Notes: a model not told the origin generated them from the letters alone. Numbered from the stretch's first letter, positions 36,736 to 46,081 are shown. The stretch: 64,000 nt of DNA from Methylobacterium symbioticum (GCF_902141845.1 NZ_CABFPH010000002.1:100902-164901); one strand, 5' to 3'. Numbers and translations: made by a program.

Positions 36736-38466
36736 CTAGATGTCCGCATAGCTCTGCGTCTCCTTGGCGCCGCCCGGATGGGTGACGGCACCATTCACAG
36801 CCGGGCCGACGCCCTGCGCGTACTTCCAGAGATAGCCGGAGGTGGCGGTGTTCGGGCGCGGGGCCCAGGCCTTGCGGCGCTCGGCCAGCTCCGCATCCGA
36901 GAGCGCCACGTCGAGGGTGCCCTTGATCGCGTCGAGGGTGATCATGTCGCCGTCGCGCAGCAGGCCGATCGGCCCGCCGACCGCGGCCTCGGGGCCGACA
37001 TGGCCGACGCAGAAGCCGCGGGTCGCGCCCGAGAAGCGGCCGTCGGTGATCAGCGCGACCTTGTCGCCCATGCCCTGGCCGTAGAGCGCGGCGGTGGTGG
37101 ACAGCATCTCGCGCATGCCGGGGCCGCCGCGCGGGCCCTCGTAGCGGATCACCAGGACCTCGCCCTCCTTGTAGGCGCGGGTCTGCACCGCCTGGAAGCA
37201 AGCCTCCTCGCCGTCGAAGACGCGGGCCGGGCCGGTGAAGACCTGCTTGTCGGCCGACATGCCGGCGACCTTCACGATGGCGCCCTCAGGGGCGAGGTTG
37301 CCCTTGAGGCCGACGACGCCGCCGGTCGGCGTGATCGGGTTGTTGGCCGGGCGCACCACGTCCTGGTCCGGGTTCCAGGCCACCTTCTCGAGGTTCTCGG
37401 CGATGGTGCGGCCGGTGACCGTCAGGCAGTCGCCGTGCAGGAAGCCGTGATCGAGCAGGGTCTTCATCAGGAGCGGGATGCCGCCGACCTCGAACATGTC
37501 CTTGGCGACGTAGCGCCCGCCCGGCTTCAGGTCGGCAATGTAGGGCGTGCGCCGGAAGATCTCGGCCACATCGAACAGGGTGAACTCGATGCCGGCCTCG
37601 TGGGCGATGGCCGGCAGGTGCAGGGCCGCGTTCGTCGAGCCGCCCGAGGCCGCGACCGTGGCGGCGGCGTTCTCGAGCGCCTTGCGGGTGACGATGTCGC
37701 GCGGGCGGATGTTCTTGGCGATGAGCTCCATCACCTTCTCGCCGGCCGCGGCGCAGAACTTGTCGCGGATCTCGTACGGGGCGGGCGCGCCGGCCGAATA
37801 GGGCAGTGCGAGGCCGATCGCCTCGGAGACCGTCGCCATGGTGTTGGCGGTGAACTGCGCGCCGCAGGCGCCGGCCGAGGGGCAGGCGACCTGCTCCAGC
37901 TCGTCGAGGTCGTCGAGGCTCATGTCGCCGACCGCGACCTTGCCGACGGCCTCGAACAGGTCCTGCACGGTCACCGGCTTGCCGCGGAAGGAGCCGGGCA
38001 GGATCGAGCCGCCATAGATGAAGATCGACGGCACGTTGAGGCGGACCATCGACATCATCATGCCGGGCAGCGACTTGTCGCAGCCGGCGAGGCCCACGAG
38101 GGCGTCGTAGGCATGGCCGCGCATGGTCAGCTCGACCGAGTCGGCGATGACCTCGCGGGACGGCAGCGAGGCGCGCATGCCGCCATGGCCCATGGCGATG
38201 CCGTCGGTGACGGTGATGGTGCAGAACTCGCGCGGCGTGCCGTGGGCGGCGGCGACGCCCTTCTTCACCGCCTGCGCCTGGCGCATCAGCGAGATGTTGC
38301 AGGGAGCGGCCTCGTTCCAGCACGAGGCGACGCCCACGAGCGGCTGGTGAATCTGCTCGCGGGTCAGGCCCATCGCGTAGAGATAGGAGCGGTGCGGGGC
38401 GCGGTCGGGCCCCTCCGTGACATGCCGGCTCGGCAGCTTCGACTTGTCGTTCACGCGCGCGTCCAT
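36736..38466 (-). CDS. ilvD: dihydroxy-acid dehydratase
   Basis: A 576-residue Fe-S enzyme making 2-oxo acids in isoleucine and valine synthesis. Cysteines for the cluster are seen in VGVASCWNEAAPCN near residues 45-58, GLAGCDKSLPG near 123-133 and CPSAGACGAQFTANTM near 195-210. The C-terminal DGRFSGATRGFCVGHVGPEA is also typical. Length and start (ATG 38466) are normal. It precedes exoR on the same strand. Its 257-base upstream region contains a small hairpin at 38503-38525, but no leader peptide rich in Ile/Val/Leu that would signal attenuation. Confidence 0.96.
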   Translation of the reverse strand: MDARVNDKSKLPSRHVTEGPDRAPHRSYLYAMGLTREQIHQPLVGVASCWNEAAPCNISLMRQAQAVKKGVAAAHGTPREFCTITVTDGIAMGHGGMRASLPSREVIADSVELTMRGHAYDALVGLAGCDKSLPGMMMSMVRLNVPSIFIYGGSILPGSFRGKPVTVQDLFEAVGKVAVGDMSLDDLDELEQVACPSAGACGAQFTANTMATVSEAIGLALPYSAGAPAPYEIRDKFCAAAGEKVMELIAKNIRPRDIVTRKALENAAATVAASGGSTNAALHLPAIAHEAGIEFTLFDVAEIFRRTPYIADLKPGGRYVAKDMFEVGGIPLLMKTLLDHGFLHGDCLTVTGRTIAENLEKVAWNPDQDVVRPANNPITPTGGVVGLKGNLAPEGAIVKVAGMSADKQVFTGPARVFDGEEACFQAVQTRAYKEGEVLVIRYEGPRGGPGMREMLSTTAALYGQGMGDKVALITDGRFSGATRGFCVGHVGPEAAVGGPIGLLRDGDMITLDAIKGTLDVALSDAELAERRKAWAPRPNTATSGYLWKYAQGVGPAVNGAVTHPGGAKETQSYADI

Positions 38467-38502
38467 GACCCAGGTCCCGTCGTACTCTTCGAAGATGCCA
38501 GA

Positions 38503-38525
38503 GATGGGGTGCGCAGAGCCCCATC
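38503..38525 (-). promoter_or_regulatory. hairpin in the ilvD leader
   Basis: GATGGGG at 38503-38509 and CCCCATC at 38519-38525 form a 7-base-pair stem with a 9-base loop, about 37 bases upstream of the ilvD ATG. It may lie in the 5' untranslated region. Confidence 0.35.
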
Positions 38526-38723
38526 ACATCGCCTGGCGACGACGCGCGAGGGGCCTCGAAACACCTGTCCGGAATCGTTCGCAACCCGGCGGTAAAGCGT
38601 TGCAGGAATTGTCGTTTGCCGCCGATGCTGAGGTGGTCCCGGTTTATGGCGGGAACGCGGCGGATCGTGGCAGCGCTCGGGGCAAACCCGGGATGCTTTC
38701 GCGGTGTTGCGACCCCGCCACAG

Positions 38724-39539
38724 CTAAGCTTCGCTCCCCGCCCGGGGCGGCGGAGACGATCCGTCCGCGCGGAGCTGCGGCGCGGCGGATTTCGCCTCCA
38801 GGGCACGGTCGCTCTCGTCCTTGAGGCGCACGCCCGTGAGGCCGCGGGACAGCGCCTGCCCGAGCAGCCAGGCGAGCTTGAACGCGGCCTTGTCCGGCGT
38901 CAGTCCGGCGGCGCGCACGTTCGAGATGCAGTTCCGTTCCGCATCCGTGCGGCCGGGGCGCGGGTCGAGGGTCAGGTAGATGCCGAGACTGTCGGGCGAA
39001 GAGAGTCCGGGCCGCTCGCCGATCAGCACCGCCACCGCGCGCGCCCGCAGGGCCTCGCCGGCGGCGTCGCCCAGCGCCACGCGAGCCTGCGTGGCCACCA
39101 CCACGGGAGCGAGGCGCCAGCCGGCCCGCGCCGCATGGGGCAGGAAGGCGTCGAGAACGGGCACGGCGTTCTCATGGACGGCGCGGGCCGAGAGCCCGTC
39201 CGCGACGACGAGGGCAAGGTCGCAAGACCCCTCGGCGGCGGCGGCGAGCCGGTCCCGGTCGTCCGGCACGAGGCGGCGGCCGAGATCGGGCCGGCGCAGA
39301 TAGGCCGCCCGGTCTCCGGCCTGCGAGGCGACGGCCAGGGTCGCGAGGCCGAGGGCCTCGATGCCGGCGCCGAGCGCCCGCGCATCCAGCGGCGCGTGAA
39401 CGGCGTCGCGGGCCTGGGCGTGGGCGAGGCCGAACCGGAGCACGCTCCGCGTGGTCTGGCCGCTGCCGGCCCGGCCGAGGCCGATCCGGGCGGGCGTCAG
39501 CCCGGCGAGCCGCGCCCAGATCTCCCGCTGGTCGCTCAT
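38724..39539 (-). CDS. eutC: ethanolamine ammonia-lyase small subunit
   Basis: A 271-residue light chain of the adenosylcobalamin-dependent ammonia-lyase that turns ethanolamine into acetaldehyde and ammonia. Typical segments are RIGLGRAGSGQTTRSVLRFGLAHAQARDAVH near residues 17-47, VVADGLSARAVHENAVPVLDA near 111-131 and the C-terminal RPGRTDAERNCISNVRAAGL near 213-232. The start ATG overlaps the eutB stop by four bases. The C-terminal 25 residues are a disordered extension. Confidence 0.95.
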   Translation of the reverse strand: MSDQREIWARLAGLTPARIGLGRAGSGQTTRSVLRFGLAHAQARDAVHAPLDARALGAGIEALGLATLAVASQAGDRAAYLRRPDLGRRLVPDDRDRLAAAAEGSCDLALVVADGLSARAVHENAVPVLDAFLPHAARAGWRLAPVVVATQARVALGDAAGEALRARAVAVLIGERPGLSSPDSLGIYLTLDPRPGRTDAERNCISNVRAAGLTPDKAAFKLAWLLGQALSRGLTGVRLKDESDRALEAKSAAPQLRADGSSPPPRAGSEA

Positions 39540-40915
39540 GCGGCGATGCCGGAGGCGTCGGCGAGCAGCCGGTTCGGCGCGCCGGCGAGCAGCGCGCCCT
39601 GCCCGTCCGTGAGGCCGATCGCCTCGAGCCAGGCCTCGAATTCGGGCGCCCGCTTCAGGCCGAGCACCTCACGCAGGTAGAGCTGGTCGTGGAACGAGGT
39701 GGACTGGTAGTTCAGCATCACGTCGTCGGCCCCGGGCACGCCCATCACGTAGGTGCAGCCGGCCGCGCCGAGCAGCGTCAGGAGCGTGTCCATGTCGTCC
39801 TGATCGGCCTCGGCGTGGTTGGTGTAGCAGACGTCGACGCCGAGCGGCACGCCCATCAGCTTGCCGCAGAAATGGTCCTCCAGGCCGGCGCGGATGATCT
39901 CCTTGCCGTCGTAGAGATATTCGGGCCCGATGAAGCCGACCACGGTGTTGACGAGCAGCGGCCGGAAGGGGCGGGCCACCGCGTAGGCGCGCGCCTCCAG
40001 CGTCTGCTGGTCGATGCCGTGATGGGCGTCGGCCGAGAGGCAGGAGCCCTGACCCGTCTCGAAATACATGCCGTTGTCGCCGAGGCTGCCGCGCTTGAGG
40101 GCTAGCATCGCCGCGTGGGCCTCCTTCAGCAGCGGCAGCGTGACGCCGAATCCCGCATTGGCGGCTTCCGTCCCGGCGATCGACTGGAAGACGAGATCCA
40201 CCGGCAGGCCGCGCTCCATCGCCTCGAGGGTCGTGGTGACGTGGGTCAGCACGCAACCTTGCGTCGGGATGGCGTGGCGCTGGATCAACTCGTCGAGGAG
40301 CTTGAGGAGATCGCCCAGCGCCTGGACCGAATCGGAGGCCGGATTGATGCCGATCACGGCGTCGCCGCAGCCGTAGGAGAGGCCGTCGAGGATCGCCGCG
40401 GTGATGCCGGCGGGATCGTCGGTCGGGTGGTTCGGCTGGAGGCGCACGGCCAGGGTGCCGGGCAGGCCGATCGTGTTGCGGAACCGGGTGACCACGCGGC
40501 ATTTCCGGGCGACCAGGATCAGGTCCTGGTTGCGCATGATCTTTGAGACGGCGGCCGCGATCTCGGGCGTCACCGCGGGCGCGATCCGGGCCAGGATCTC
40601 CGGGGAGGCGGTGAGCAGGACCTCGCGGAAATCGCCGACCGTCAGGTGCCCGATCTCGGCGAAGGCCCCCTGATCGTGCGTGTCGAGGATCAGGCGGGTG
40701 ACGTCATCGGATTCGTAGGGGATCAGCGGCCGGGCCAGGATCTCCTTGAGCGGCACCTCGGCGAGGCACCAGCGCGCCGCCCAGTTCTCCTCGGCCGACT
40801 CCGCCGCGATCCCGGCGAGCCGGTCGCCCGAGCGCGGCGGAGTCGCCTTCGCCATCAGCGTGGCGAGGTCGGCGAAGGCCCAGCTGCGCGGGCCGACGAC
40901 GTGGCGATAGGCCAT
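39536..40915 (-). CDS. eutB: ethanolamine ammonia-lyase large subunit
   Basis: A 459-residue heavy chain holding the active site for ethanolamine deamination. Family features: NQDLILVARKCRVVTRFRNTIG near residues 128-149, the substrate-side LQPNHPTDDPAGI, GQGSCLSADAHHGIDQQT near 281-298, and YTNHAEADQDDMD near 366-378. It stands in a two-gene eutBC operon; no eutA reactivase, ethanolamine permease or microcompartment shell genes lie nearby, so acetaldehyde would be released free in the cytoplasm. The ATG is at 40915. Confidence 0.96.
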   Translation of the reverse strand: MAYRHVVGPRSWAFADLATLMAKATPPRSGDRLAGIAAESAEENWAARWCLAEVPLKEILARPLIPYESDDVTRLILDTHDQGAFAEIGHLTVGDFREVLLTASPEILARIAPAVTPEIAAAVSKIMRNQDLILVARKCRVVTRFRNTIGLPGTLAVRLQPNHPTDDPAGITAAILDGLSYGCGDAVIGINPASDSVQALGDLLKLLDELIQRHAIPTQGCVLTHVTTTLEAMERGLPVDLVFQSIAGTEAANAGFGVTLPLLKEAHAAMLALKRGSLGDNGMYFETGQGSCLSADAHHGIDQQTLEARAYAVARPFRPLLVNTVVGFIGPEYLYDGKEIIRAGLEDHFCGKLMGVPLGVDVCYTNHAEADQDDMDTLLTLLGAAGCTYVMGVPGADDVMLNYQSTSFHDQLYLREVLGLKRAPEFEAWLEAIGLTDGQGALLAGAPNRLLADASGIAA

Positions 40916-41032
40916 CCGGTCACCCTGTCGAGGATCGAGGTGGTGCGATCATATCAGATCCCGTGTCTTGCCTCCCCAATCTGCGGGCGAGCGAAGCGCA
41001 GGCGCACAGGATCACAGGATGACGGGATCCCC

Positions 41033-41893
41033 TCACAGCGCGCCGGCATGCGGCGCCGGCTCCTCCGTCGAGATCGCGTCGACGGTGCGCGGCATCGGGC
41101 TGCCCATGCCGTCCGAGCGCTGGATCCGGATCTGCTGGTTGACCGGCTGCATGTTGCCGTAGGGCGTCGAGAAGGCGATCTCGGCGGCGTCCCGGCCGAT
41201 GCCGATCCGCACCAGCCCGTCGAGATCGGCCTGCCGCGTCGCGTCGAACAGCCACCAGCGCCCGTCGAGATAGGCCTCGAACACCGCGTGGAAGTCGCTC
41301 GGCACGAGGCCGTGCGCGTAGCAGCTCACGAACCGGGCCGGGATGCCGAGGGCCCGGCAGAAGGCGGTGCCGAGATGGGCGAAGTCGCGGCAGACGCCGG
41401 CGCGCTTCAGCAGGGTCTCGTCGGCCGTGGTCTCCTGGTCGCTGGCGCCCGGCACGTAGGCGATGTGGTCGTGGATCCAGTTGCAGATCGCGTTGACGCG
41501 CTGATGGCCCTTCGGGAGCGCCGAGAACTCGGCCTGGGCGAAGGGCGTCAGGCGATCGGAGGAGACGAAGCGGCTCGGCAGGAGGAAGGGCAGGATGTCG
41601 ATGGGCAGGGCCGAGATCGGCGTCTCGTTGATGGCCGCCGGGTCGGCGCGGTGCACCGTGAGGTCGACCTCGGCGTTGTACTCGACCGCGAACGGACCGA
41701 CGGGCACGTTGACGCCGAGATAGCGGTTCTTGAGATCGGGCGTGACGTAGACCTCGCGCTTCAGGTCCGGCGTGAGCACGAGGCTCTCGTTCAGGATCTC
41801 GACGCTCCTCAGCCGCGCGACTTCGAAATTGAAGATGAAGGTCGTTTCCGCGAGGATGTTGTAGGACAGGCTGCAGCCCAGGGTGTAGCGCAT
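41033..41893 (-). CDS. transglutaminase-like cysteine protease family protein
   Basis: A 286-residue soluble protein with an N-terminal beta domain (about residues 1-120) and a transglutaminase core. The Cys-His-Asp triad is visible in RAGVCRDFAHLGTAFCRALG (Cys about 177), DFHAVFEAYLDG (His about 212) and LFDATRQ (Asp about 228). Bacterial members are mostly proteases or peptide-modifying enzymes; the partner is unknown. There is no signal peptide. It lies between lutC and eutB on the same strand with about 95 and 117 base gaps, so its transcription unit is unclear. Confidence 0.87.
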   Translation of the reverse strand: MRYTLGCSLSYNILAETTFIFNFEVARLRSVEILNESLVLTPDLKREVYVTPDLKNRYLGVNVPVGPFAVEYNAEVDLTVHRADPAAINETPISALPIDILPFLLPSRFVSSDRLTPFAQAEFSALPKGHQRVNAICNWIHDHIAYVPGASDQETTADETLLKRAGVCRDFAHLGTAFCRALGIPARFVSCYAHGLVPSDFHAVFEAYLDGRWWLFDATRQADLDGLVRIGIGRDAAEIAFSTPYGNMQPVNQQIRIQRSDGMGSPMPRTVDAISTEEPAPHAGAL

Positions 41894-41987
41894 CGGGGGA
41901 CTTTCGCTGGGGCCGTTCCGGCCACCAGCACAAGCTTGCGGACCCGCGCCGGTTCCCGGTCGGCCTGCCCGAAAAAGCGTCGTCGGC

Positions 41988-42584
41988 TTAAGGGGTTGCC
42001 CGCGGCTGCAGCACCACGGTGAGCGAGCGCACGCCCTGGGCCCCGTGGATCAGCACGCCCTCGATATCGGCCGTGGCCGAGGGCCCGGTATGGAGCACCG
42101 CATAGGCGGCCTGCCCGAATTCCGGACGGCGATAGGCCGCCTGAACATTGGGCAGGATGTCGGCGGGATCGAGCAGCACCACGAGGTGCTGGGCGAGATA
42201 GGCGACCGCGTTCACGATGAGCTGGTCCTGCGTGAACAGGACCGAGCCGGTCTCGGCGATGCCGAAGACGGCGCGGACTACCGCCACGTCCACGTCGTTC
42301 ACGTCCTGCGGACGCGAGACCGCGCGCAGGTCGAGGGTGCCCTCGAGTTCGGGCACGGCGGACGCGACCACCGTCGCGGCGGCCAGGCGCTCGCGCACGC
42401 CCGCGAAGACGTCGTCCGCGCCGGGCTCGGCGACGCGTCCGCCCATGCGCACCAGCCTTTCGCCGAACTCGGCCACGAGGTCGTCGCCGACGAGCGGCGG
42501 GAACAGCGGCACCTCCGGCAGCGGAAACTCGCCCGCCGGCCGGTTCTGGCGGAGGTCGGAGAAGATGGCTTCGCGCGCGCTCAT
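41988..42584 (-). CDS. lutC: LUD-domain lactate utilisation protein LutC
   Basis: A 198-residue LUD-domain protein, the third component of the LutABC iron-sulfur lactate oxidation complex. Typical segments are DVAVVRAVFGIAETGSVLFT near residues 99-118 and the closing HTGPSATADIEGVLIHGAQG near 165-184. The start ATG at 42584 overlaps the lutB stop by four bases. It ends the operon that starts with the oxidoreductase at 45942. Confidence 0.92.
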   Translation of the reverse strand: MSAREAIFSDLRQNRPAGEFPLPEVPLFPPLVGDDLVAEFGERLVRMGGRVAEPGADDVFAGVRERLAAATVVASAVPELEGTLDLRAVSRPQDVNDVDVAVVRAVFGIAETGSVLFTQDQLIVNAVAYLAQHLVVLLDPADILPNVQAAYRRPEFGQAAYAVLHTGPSATADIEGVLIHGAQGVRSLTVVLQPRATP

Positions 42585-44152
42585 TTCGCGCCGTCCTTCA
42601 TGCGGTTTTCCTTGTACCAGGCGTGGAAGCTCTGGCGCGGGGCGTCCGGCATCTCGCGCTTCTTCCCCCAGGTGTTGAGCGGGTTGTAGACGGCGAAGCG
42701 CGGCAGCACCTTCAGGGCGGAATCCGCCGCGCCGATCGCCGCCCGATAGGCGGCCGGCCGCGCCAGCACCGCGCCCGCAGCCTTCATCATGCCCTGCTTG
42801 AGCAGCGGGATCTGGTGCTCCTCGGCGAGAACCTTGCGCCAGGCGAAGATCTGCTCGTGGATGTTGATCTTGACCGGGCAGACATTGGTGCAGGAGCCGT
42901 TCATGGTCGAGGAGAACGGCAGCGTCGAGTATTTCCGCTTGTTGAAGGTCGGGTCGATGATGAGACCGATCGGCCCGGCATAGGTGGCGCCGTAGGAGAG
43001 CCCGCCCGAGCGCCGGTAGACCGGGCAGGTGTTCATGCAGGCGCCGCAGCGGATGCATTTGAGCGAGGTCCAGAACTCCTCCATGCCGAGCCGGGCCGAG
43101 CGGCCGTTATCGACGAGCACCATATGCATCTCGGTCCCGGCCCGGGGCTTCCGGAAATGCGAGGTGTACTGAGTGATCGGCGAGCCGAGCGCCGAGCGCG
43201 AGAGCAGGCGGATGAACACGCCGAGATGCTCGATGCGCGGGATCAGCTTCTCGATGCCGATCGAGTGGATCTGCAGCTTCGGCACGTTGCCGGAGAGATC
43301 GGCATTGCCCTCGTTGGTGCAGGTGACCACCGTTCCGGTCTCGGCGATCGCGAAGTTGCAGCCCGTCATGCCGGCATCGGCATTCAGGATATGGGGTCGC
43401 GTGGTCTCGCGCTGGCTCTCGGCGAGGTAGTGGGCGTCGTCGTTGTCGGGGTCGGTGCCGAGCGTCCGCGCGAAGACCTCGGCCACGTCGAGGCGGGTCT
43501 TGTGCACGGCCGGGGCCACGATGTGGCTCGGCTCCTCGTCGTCGAGCTGCTGGATGCGCTCGCCGAGATCGGTCTCGATGATCTCGATCCCCTCCCCCGC
43601 CATGAAGTGACGGAAGCCGCATTCCTCGGTGAGCATCGACTTCGACTTCACGATCGTCCGCGCGCCGTGGTCGCGCAGGATGCCGAGCACGATGCGGTTG
43701 TGCTCGGCCCCGTCGCGCGCCCAGTGGACATGGACGCCGTTCGCCTTCGCGGCCGCCTCGAACTGCTCGAGGTAGAGGTCGAGATGGGAGAGGGTATGTG
43801 TCTTGATCTGCGAGGCGAGCTCGCGCAGCTCCTCCCATTCGGGGATGCCGAAGGCGGCGGCGTCCCGCTTCTTGCGCAGATCCCACAGGCGCTCGTCATG
43901 GGCGGCGGCGTGGAGGGGCGCGGCGAGGAAGCGCTCGGCGGCCTCGGCCTGGTCGATCGGCCGGTCGCCGCGGATCTTGGCGCCGCGGGGTTGGGGCTCG
44001 CGCACGGGCGGCGCCTTGATCGGCTTCGAGGTGCCCTCGGCATGGTCGAGCCGGCGCCCGTCCTGGCCGCGCTCGCTCTCGTCGGTCGCGGCCCGGACGA
44101 CCGGGTTGACGACGCCCTCGCGCTCGCGGGGGTGGAGATCCTCGGCGCTCAT
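42581..44152 (-). CDS. lutB: iron-sulfur lactate utilisation protein LutB
   Basis: A 523-residue protein: an N-terminal charged extension (about 1-65), a LUD domain (about 105-340) and a ferredoxin-like region with CIRCGACMNTCPVYR followed about 50 residues later by GSCTNVCPVKI, giving two [4Fe-4S] clusters. LutABC converts L-lactate to pyruvate, passing electrons on to the respiratory chain. The start ATG at 44152 overlaps the lutA stop by four bases; upstream reading in the same frame runs inside lutA and is not real. The N-terminal extension is longer than in Bacillus LutB (about 475 residues). Confidence 0.95.
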   Translation of the reverse strand: MSAEDLHPREREGVVNPVVRAATDESERGQDGRRLDHAEGTSKPIKAPPVREPQPRGAKIRGDRPIDQAEAAERFLAAPLHAAAHDERLWDLRKKRDAAAFGIPEWEELRELASQIKTHTLSHLDLYLEQFEAAAKANGVHVHWARDGAEHNRIVLGILRDHGARTIVKSKSMLTEECGFRHFMAGEGIEIIETDLGERIQQLDDEEPSHIVAPAVHKTRLDVAEVFARTLGTDPDNDDAHYLAESQRETTRPHILNADAGMTGCNFAIAETGTVVTCTNEGNADLSGNVPKLQIHSIGIEKLIPRIEHLGVFIRLLSRSALGSPITQYTSHFRKPRAGTEMHMVLVDNGRSARLGMEEFWTSLKCIRCGACMNTCPVYRRSGGLSYGATYAGPIGLIIDPTFNKRKYSTLPFSSTMNGSCTNVCPVKINIHEQIFAWRKVLAEEHQIPLLKQGMMKAAGAVLARPAAYRAAIGAADSALKVLPRFAVYNPLNTWGKKREMPDAPRQSFHAWYKENRMKDGAK

Positions 44153-44892
44153 GCGGCGGCTCCGTTCAGAACCTGGGCGATGTGGATGTATTTCAGCGGC
44201 AGGCCGAGGCGCTCGGCGCAGCCCTTCTGATGCATCAGGCAGGAGGAATCGGCCGAGACCACGTACTCGGCCCCGGCGCGCTTCTGGTCGGCCACCTTGT
44301 CGTAGCCCATCTTGGCCGAGACCGCCGGCTCGAAGACCGAGAAGGTGCCGCCGAAGCCGCAGCACTCGTCGGGCCGGGCGAGGTTGACCAGCTCCACGCC
44401 CGCGACCTTCTTCAGGAGGTTCAGCGGCTTCGAGAAATACGGCAGGTTCAGCTCGGACGGCCGGGCATGGTCGATGCCGCGCAGCGCGTTGCAGTTGGCA
44501 TGATAGGCGACCTTGTGCGGGAAGCGCGCCCAGGGCAGCGCCTCGACCTTCAGCACGTCGTGCAGGAACTCCACGAGTTCGAACGTGCTCTCGCGGACTT
44601 TCCGCACCGCATCCGTCTGCGGGATCGCGGTGAGATGCTCGCGGACTTGGTGCACGCAGGAGCCCGAGGGCGCGACCACGTAGTCGAACCCCGAGAAGTT
44701 CTTCACGAACAGGGCCTCGGTGGCGGCCGCCTCCTGGTGGCAGCCGGTATTGGTCATCGGCTGGCCGCAGCAGGTCTGGTCGTAGGGGTAGTGCACGTCG
44801 AGGCCGAAGCGTTCCAGCAGCTCCAGGGTGGCGATGCCGACCTCCGGCTCGAAGGCATCGACGTAGCAGGGGACGAACAGTCCAATACGCAT
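44149..44892 (-). CDS. lutA: CCG-domain lactate utilisation protein LutA
   Basis: A 247-residue protein with the two cysteine-rich CCG domains that bind heterodisulfide-reductase-like iron-sulfur sites: QTCCGQP near residues 39-45 and DECCGFGGTFS near 163-173. It opens RIGLFVPCYVDAFEPEVG, typical of LutA/GlpC-related proteins. It is coupled to lutB by an ATGA overlap and follows an oxidoreductase gene by nine bases, so all four genes probably form one transcript. No LutR or LldR regulator is adjacent. Confidence 0.95.
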   Translation of the reverse strand: MRIGLFVPCYVDAFEPEVGIATLELLERFGLDVHYPYDQTCCGQPMTNTGCHQEAAATEALFVKNFSGFDYVVAPSGSCVHQVREHLTAIPQTDAVRKVRESTFELVEFLHDVLKVEALPWARFPHKVAYHANCNALRGIDHARPSELNLPYFSKPLNLLKKVAGVELVNLARPDECCGFGGTFSVFEPAVSAKMGYDKVADQKRAGAEYVVSADSSCLMHQKGCAERLGLPLKYIHIAQVLNGAAA

Positions 44893-44901
44893 GGATCTCT
44901 C

Positions 44902-45942
44902 TCAGCCCTCGGCGTCGGGGCTCACGCGGACCAGCAGCTTGCCGAAATTGCCGCCGGTATAGAGGCTGTTGAGGTGCTCCACCGCCCGGTCGAGCCCGTC
45001 GCGCACGTCCTGGCGGGTCTTCAGCTTGCCCTCCGCCATCCAGCCGACGAGATCGCGGATCGCCTCGGGGTAGCGGTCGACATAGTCGAGGATGATGAAG
45101 CCCTGGATGGTCAGGCGCCGCATCAGCACCAGACCCCACTTGCCGGGCCAGTCAGCCGGCTCGACGTCGTTGTAGCCGGAGATCAGCCCGCAGAGCGGCA
45201 TGCGGCCGAAGCGGCGCAGGCGCGCGACCACGGCCTGCATGATCGCGCCGCCGACCTGCTCGAAATTGATGTCGACCCCGTCCGGCGCCAGCGCGTCGAG
45301 GCGGGCGCCGACATCCTCGTTCTTGTAGTCGATCGCCGCGTCAAAGCCGAGCTCGTCCACGATGTAGCGGCACTTCTCGGGGCCGCCGGCGATGCCGATG
45401 ACGCGGCAACCCTTGATCTTGCCGATCTGCCCGACGACCTGGCCGACGCCGCCGGAGGCCGCCGAGACCACGAGGGTCTCGCCCGCCTTCGGGCGGCCGA
45501 TATCGAGGAGCCCGAAATAGGCGGTTGGGCCGACCATGCCCAGCGCCCCGAAGGCGGTGGCGAGGCTCAGGCCCTTGGGCAGGTCGAGCCGGTTCAGCCC
45601 CTGGCCGTCCGTGATCATGGCATCGGCGAGGACGCCGAGGCCCGAATAGATCTGGCCTTCCGCGACGCCGGGCTTGCGGCTCGCCACCACGCGGCCGGCC
45701 ACCAGCGCGCGCATCGGCTCGCCGAGCCCGACCGGGGGCATGTACCCTTCCGCATCGCTCATCCAGATGCGGTTCGTCGGGTCGAGGGAGATGTAGAGGA
45801 TCTTGAGGAGGAACTGGCCGTCTGCCAGCTCCGGCAGCGCCTCGCGCTCCAGGGTGAGATCGCCGTCGCGGATCTCGCCCACCGGGCGGCGCCGCAGACG
45901 CCAGACCTGCCGTTCAGTCGCCGTGACCGCGTCCGTGGCCAT
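44902..45942 (-). CDS. NADP-dependent medium-chain oxidoreductase (leukotriene B4 / curcumin reductase type)
   Basis: A 346-residue zinc-free medium-chain dehydrogenase/reductase. The nucleotide site ASGGVGQVVGQIGK is near residues 161-174, with the GTATMG-like AFGALGMVGPTAYFGLLDIG before it and YVDRYPEAIRDLVGWMAEGKLK near the end, diagnostic of the double-bond reductase subfamily. These enzymes reduce alpha,beta-unsaturated ketones or aldehydes. It starts at 45942 and leads straight into lutA (nine-base gap), an unusual operon partner whose link to lactate is unexplained. Confidence 0.9.
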   Translation of the reverse strand: MATDAVTATERQVWRLRRRPVGEIRDGDLTLEREALPELADGQFLLKILYISLDPTNRIWMSDAEGYMPPVGLGEPMRALVAGRVVASRKPGVAEGQIYSGLGVLADAMITDGQGLNRLDLPKGLSLATAFGALGMVGPTAYFGLLDIGRPKAGETLVVSAASGGVGQVVGQIGKIKGCRVIGIAGGPEKCRYIVDELGFDAAIDYKNEDVGARLDALAPDGVDINFEQVGGAIMQAVVARLRRFGRMPLCGLISGYNDVEPADWPGKWGLVLMRRLTIQGFIILDYVDRYPEAIRDLVGWMAEGKLKTRQDVRDGLDRAVEHLNSLYTGGNFGKLLVRVSPDAEG

Positions 45943-46081
45943 GACCGCGTCCTCGCCTGCGCGCCGACGAGCCGCCGCTTGTGGTGCCGCGGCGGTCTCT
46001 GGAACCGTTACAGGGTCGGGTCTAGAGCATGAGGCGGCGCAGTGGAAGCCGGTTCAGCAGCCTCGTCATGCGGCCACAATA

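Noticed and set aside
36565..38595. 676-codon plus-strand frame opposite ilvD
   Set aside because: Antisense shadow of ilvD and exoR with no recognisable domain.
44153..45139. Upstream extension of the lutB frame
   Set aside because: It overlaps lutA and the oxidoreductase, both well-supported proteins in other frames.
46022..46069. 15-codon minus-strand frame (MTRLLNRLPLRRLML) before the oxidoreductase-lutABC operon
   Set aside because: It could be a leader peptide but has no ribosome site and no regulatory codon run; chance is likely.
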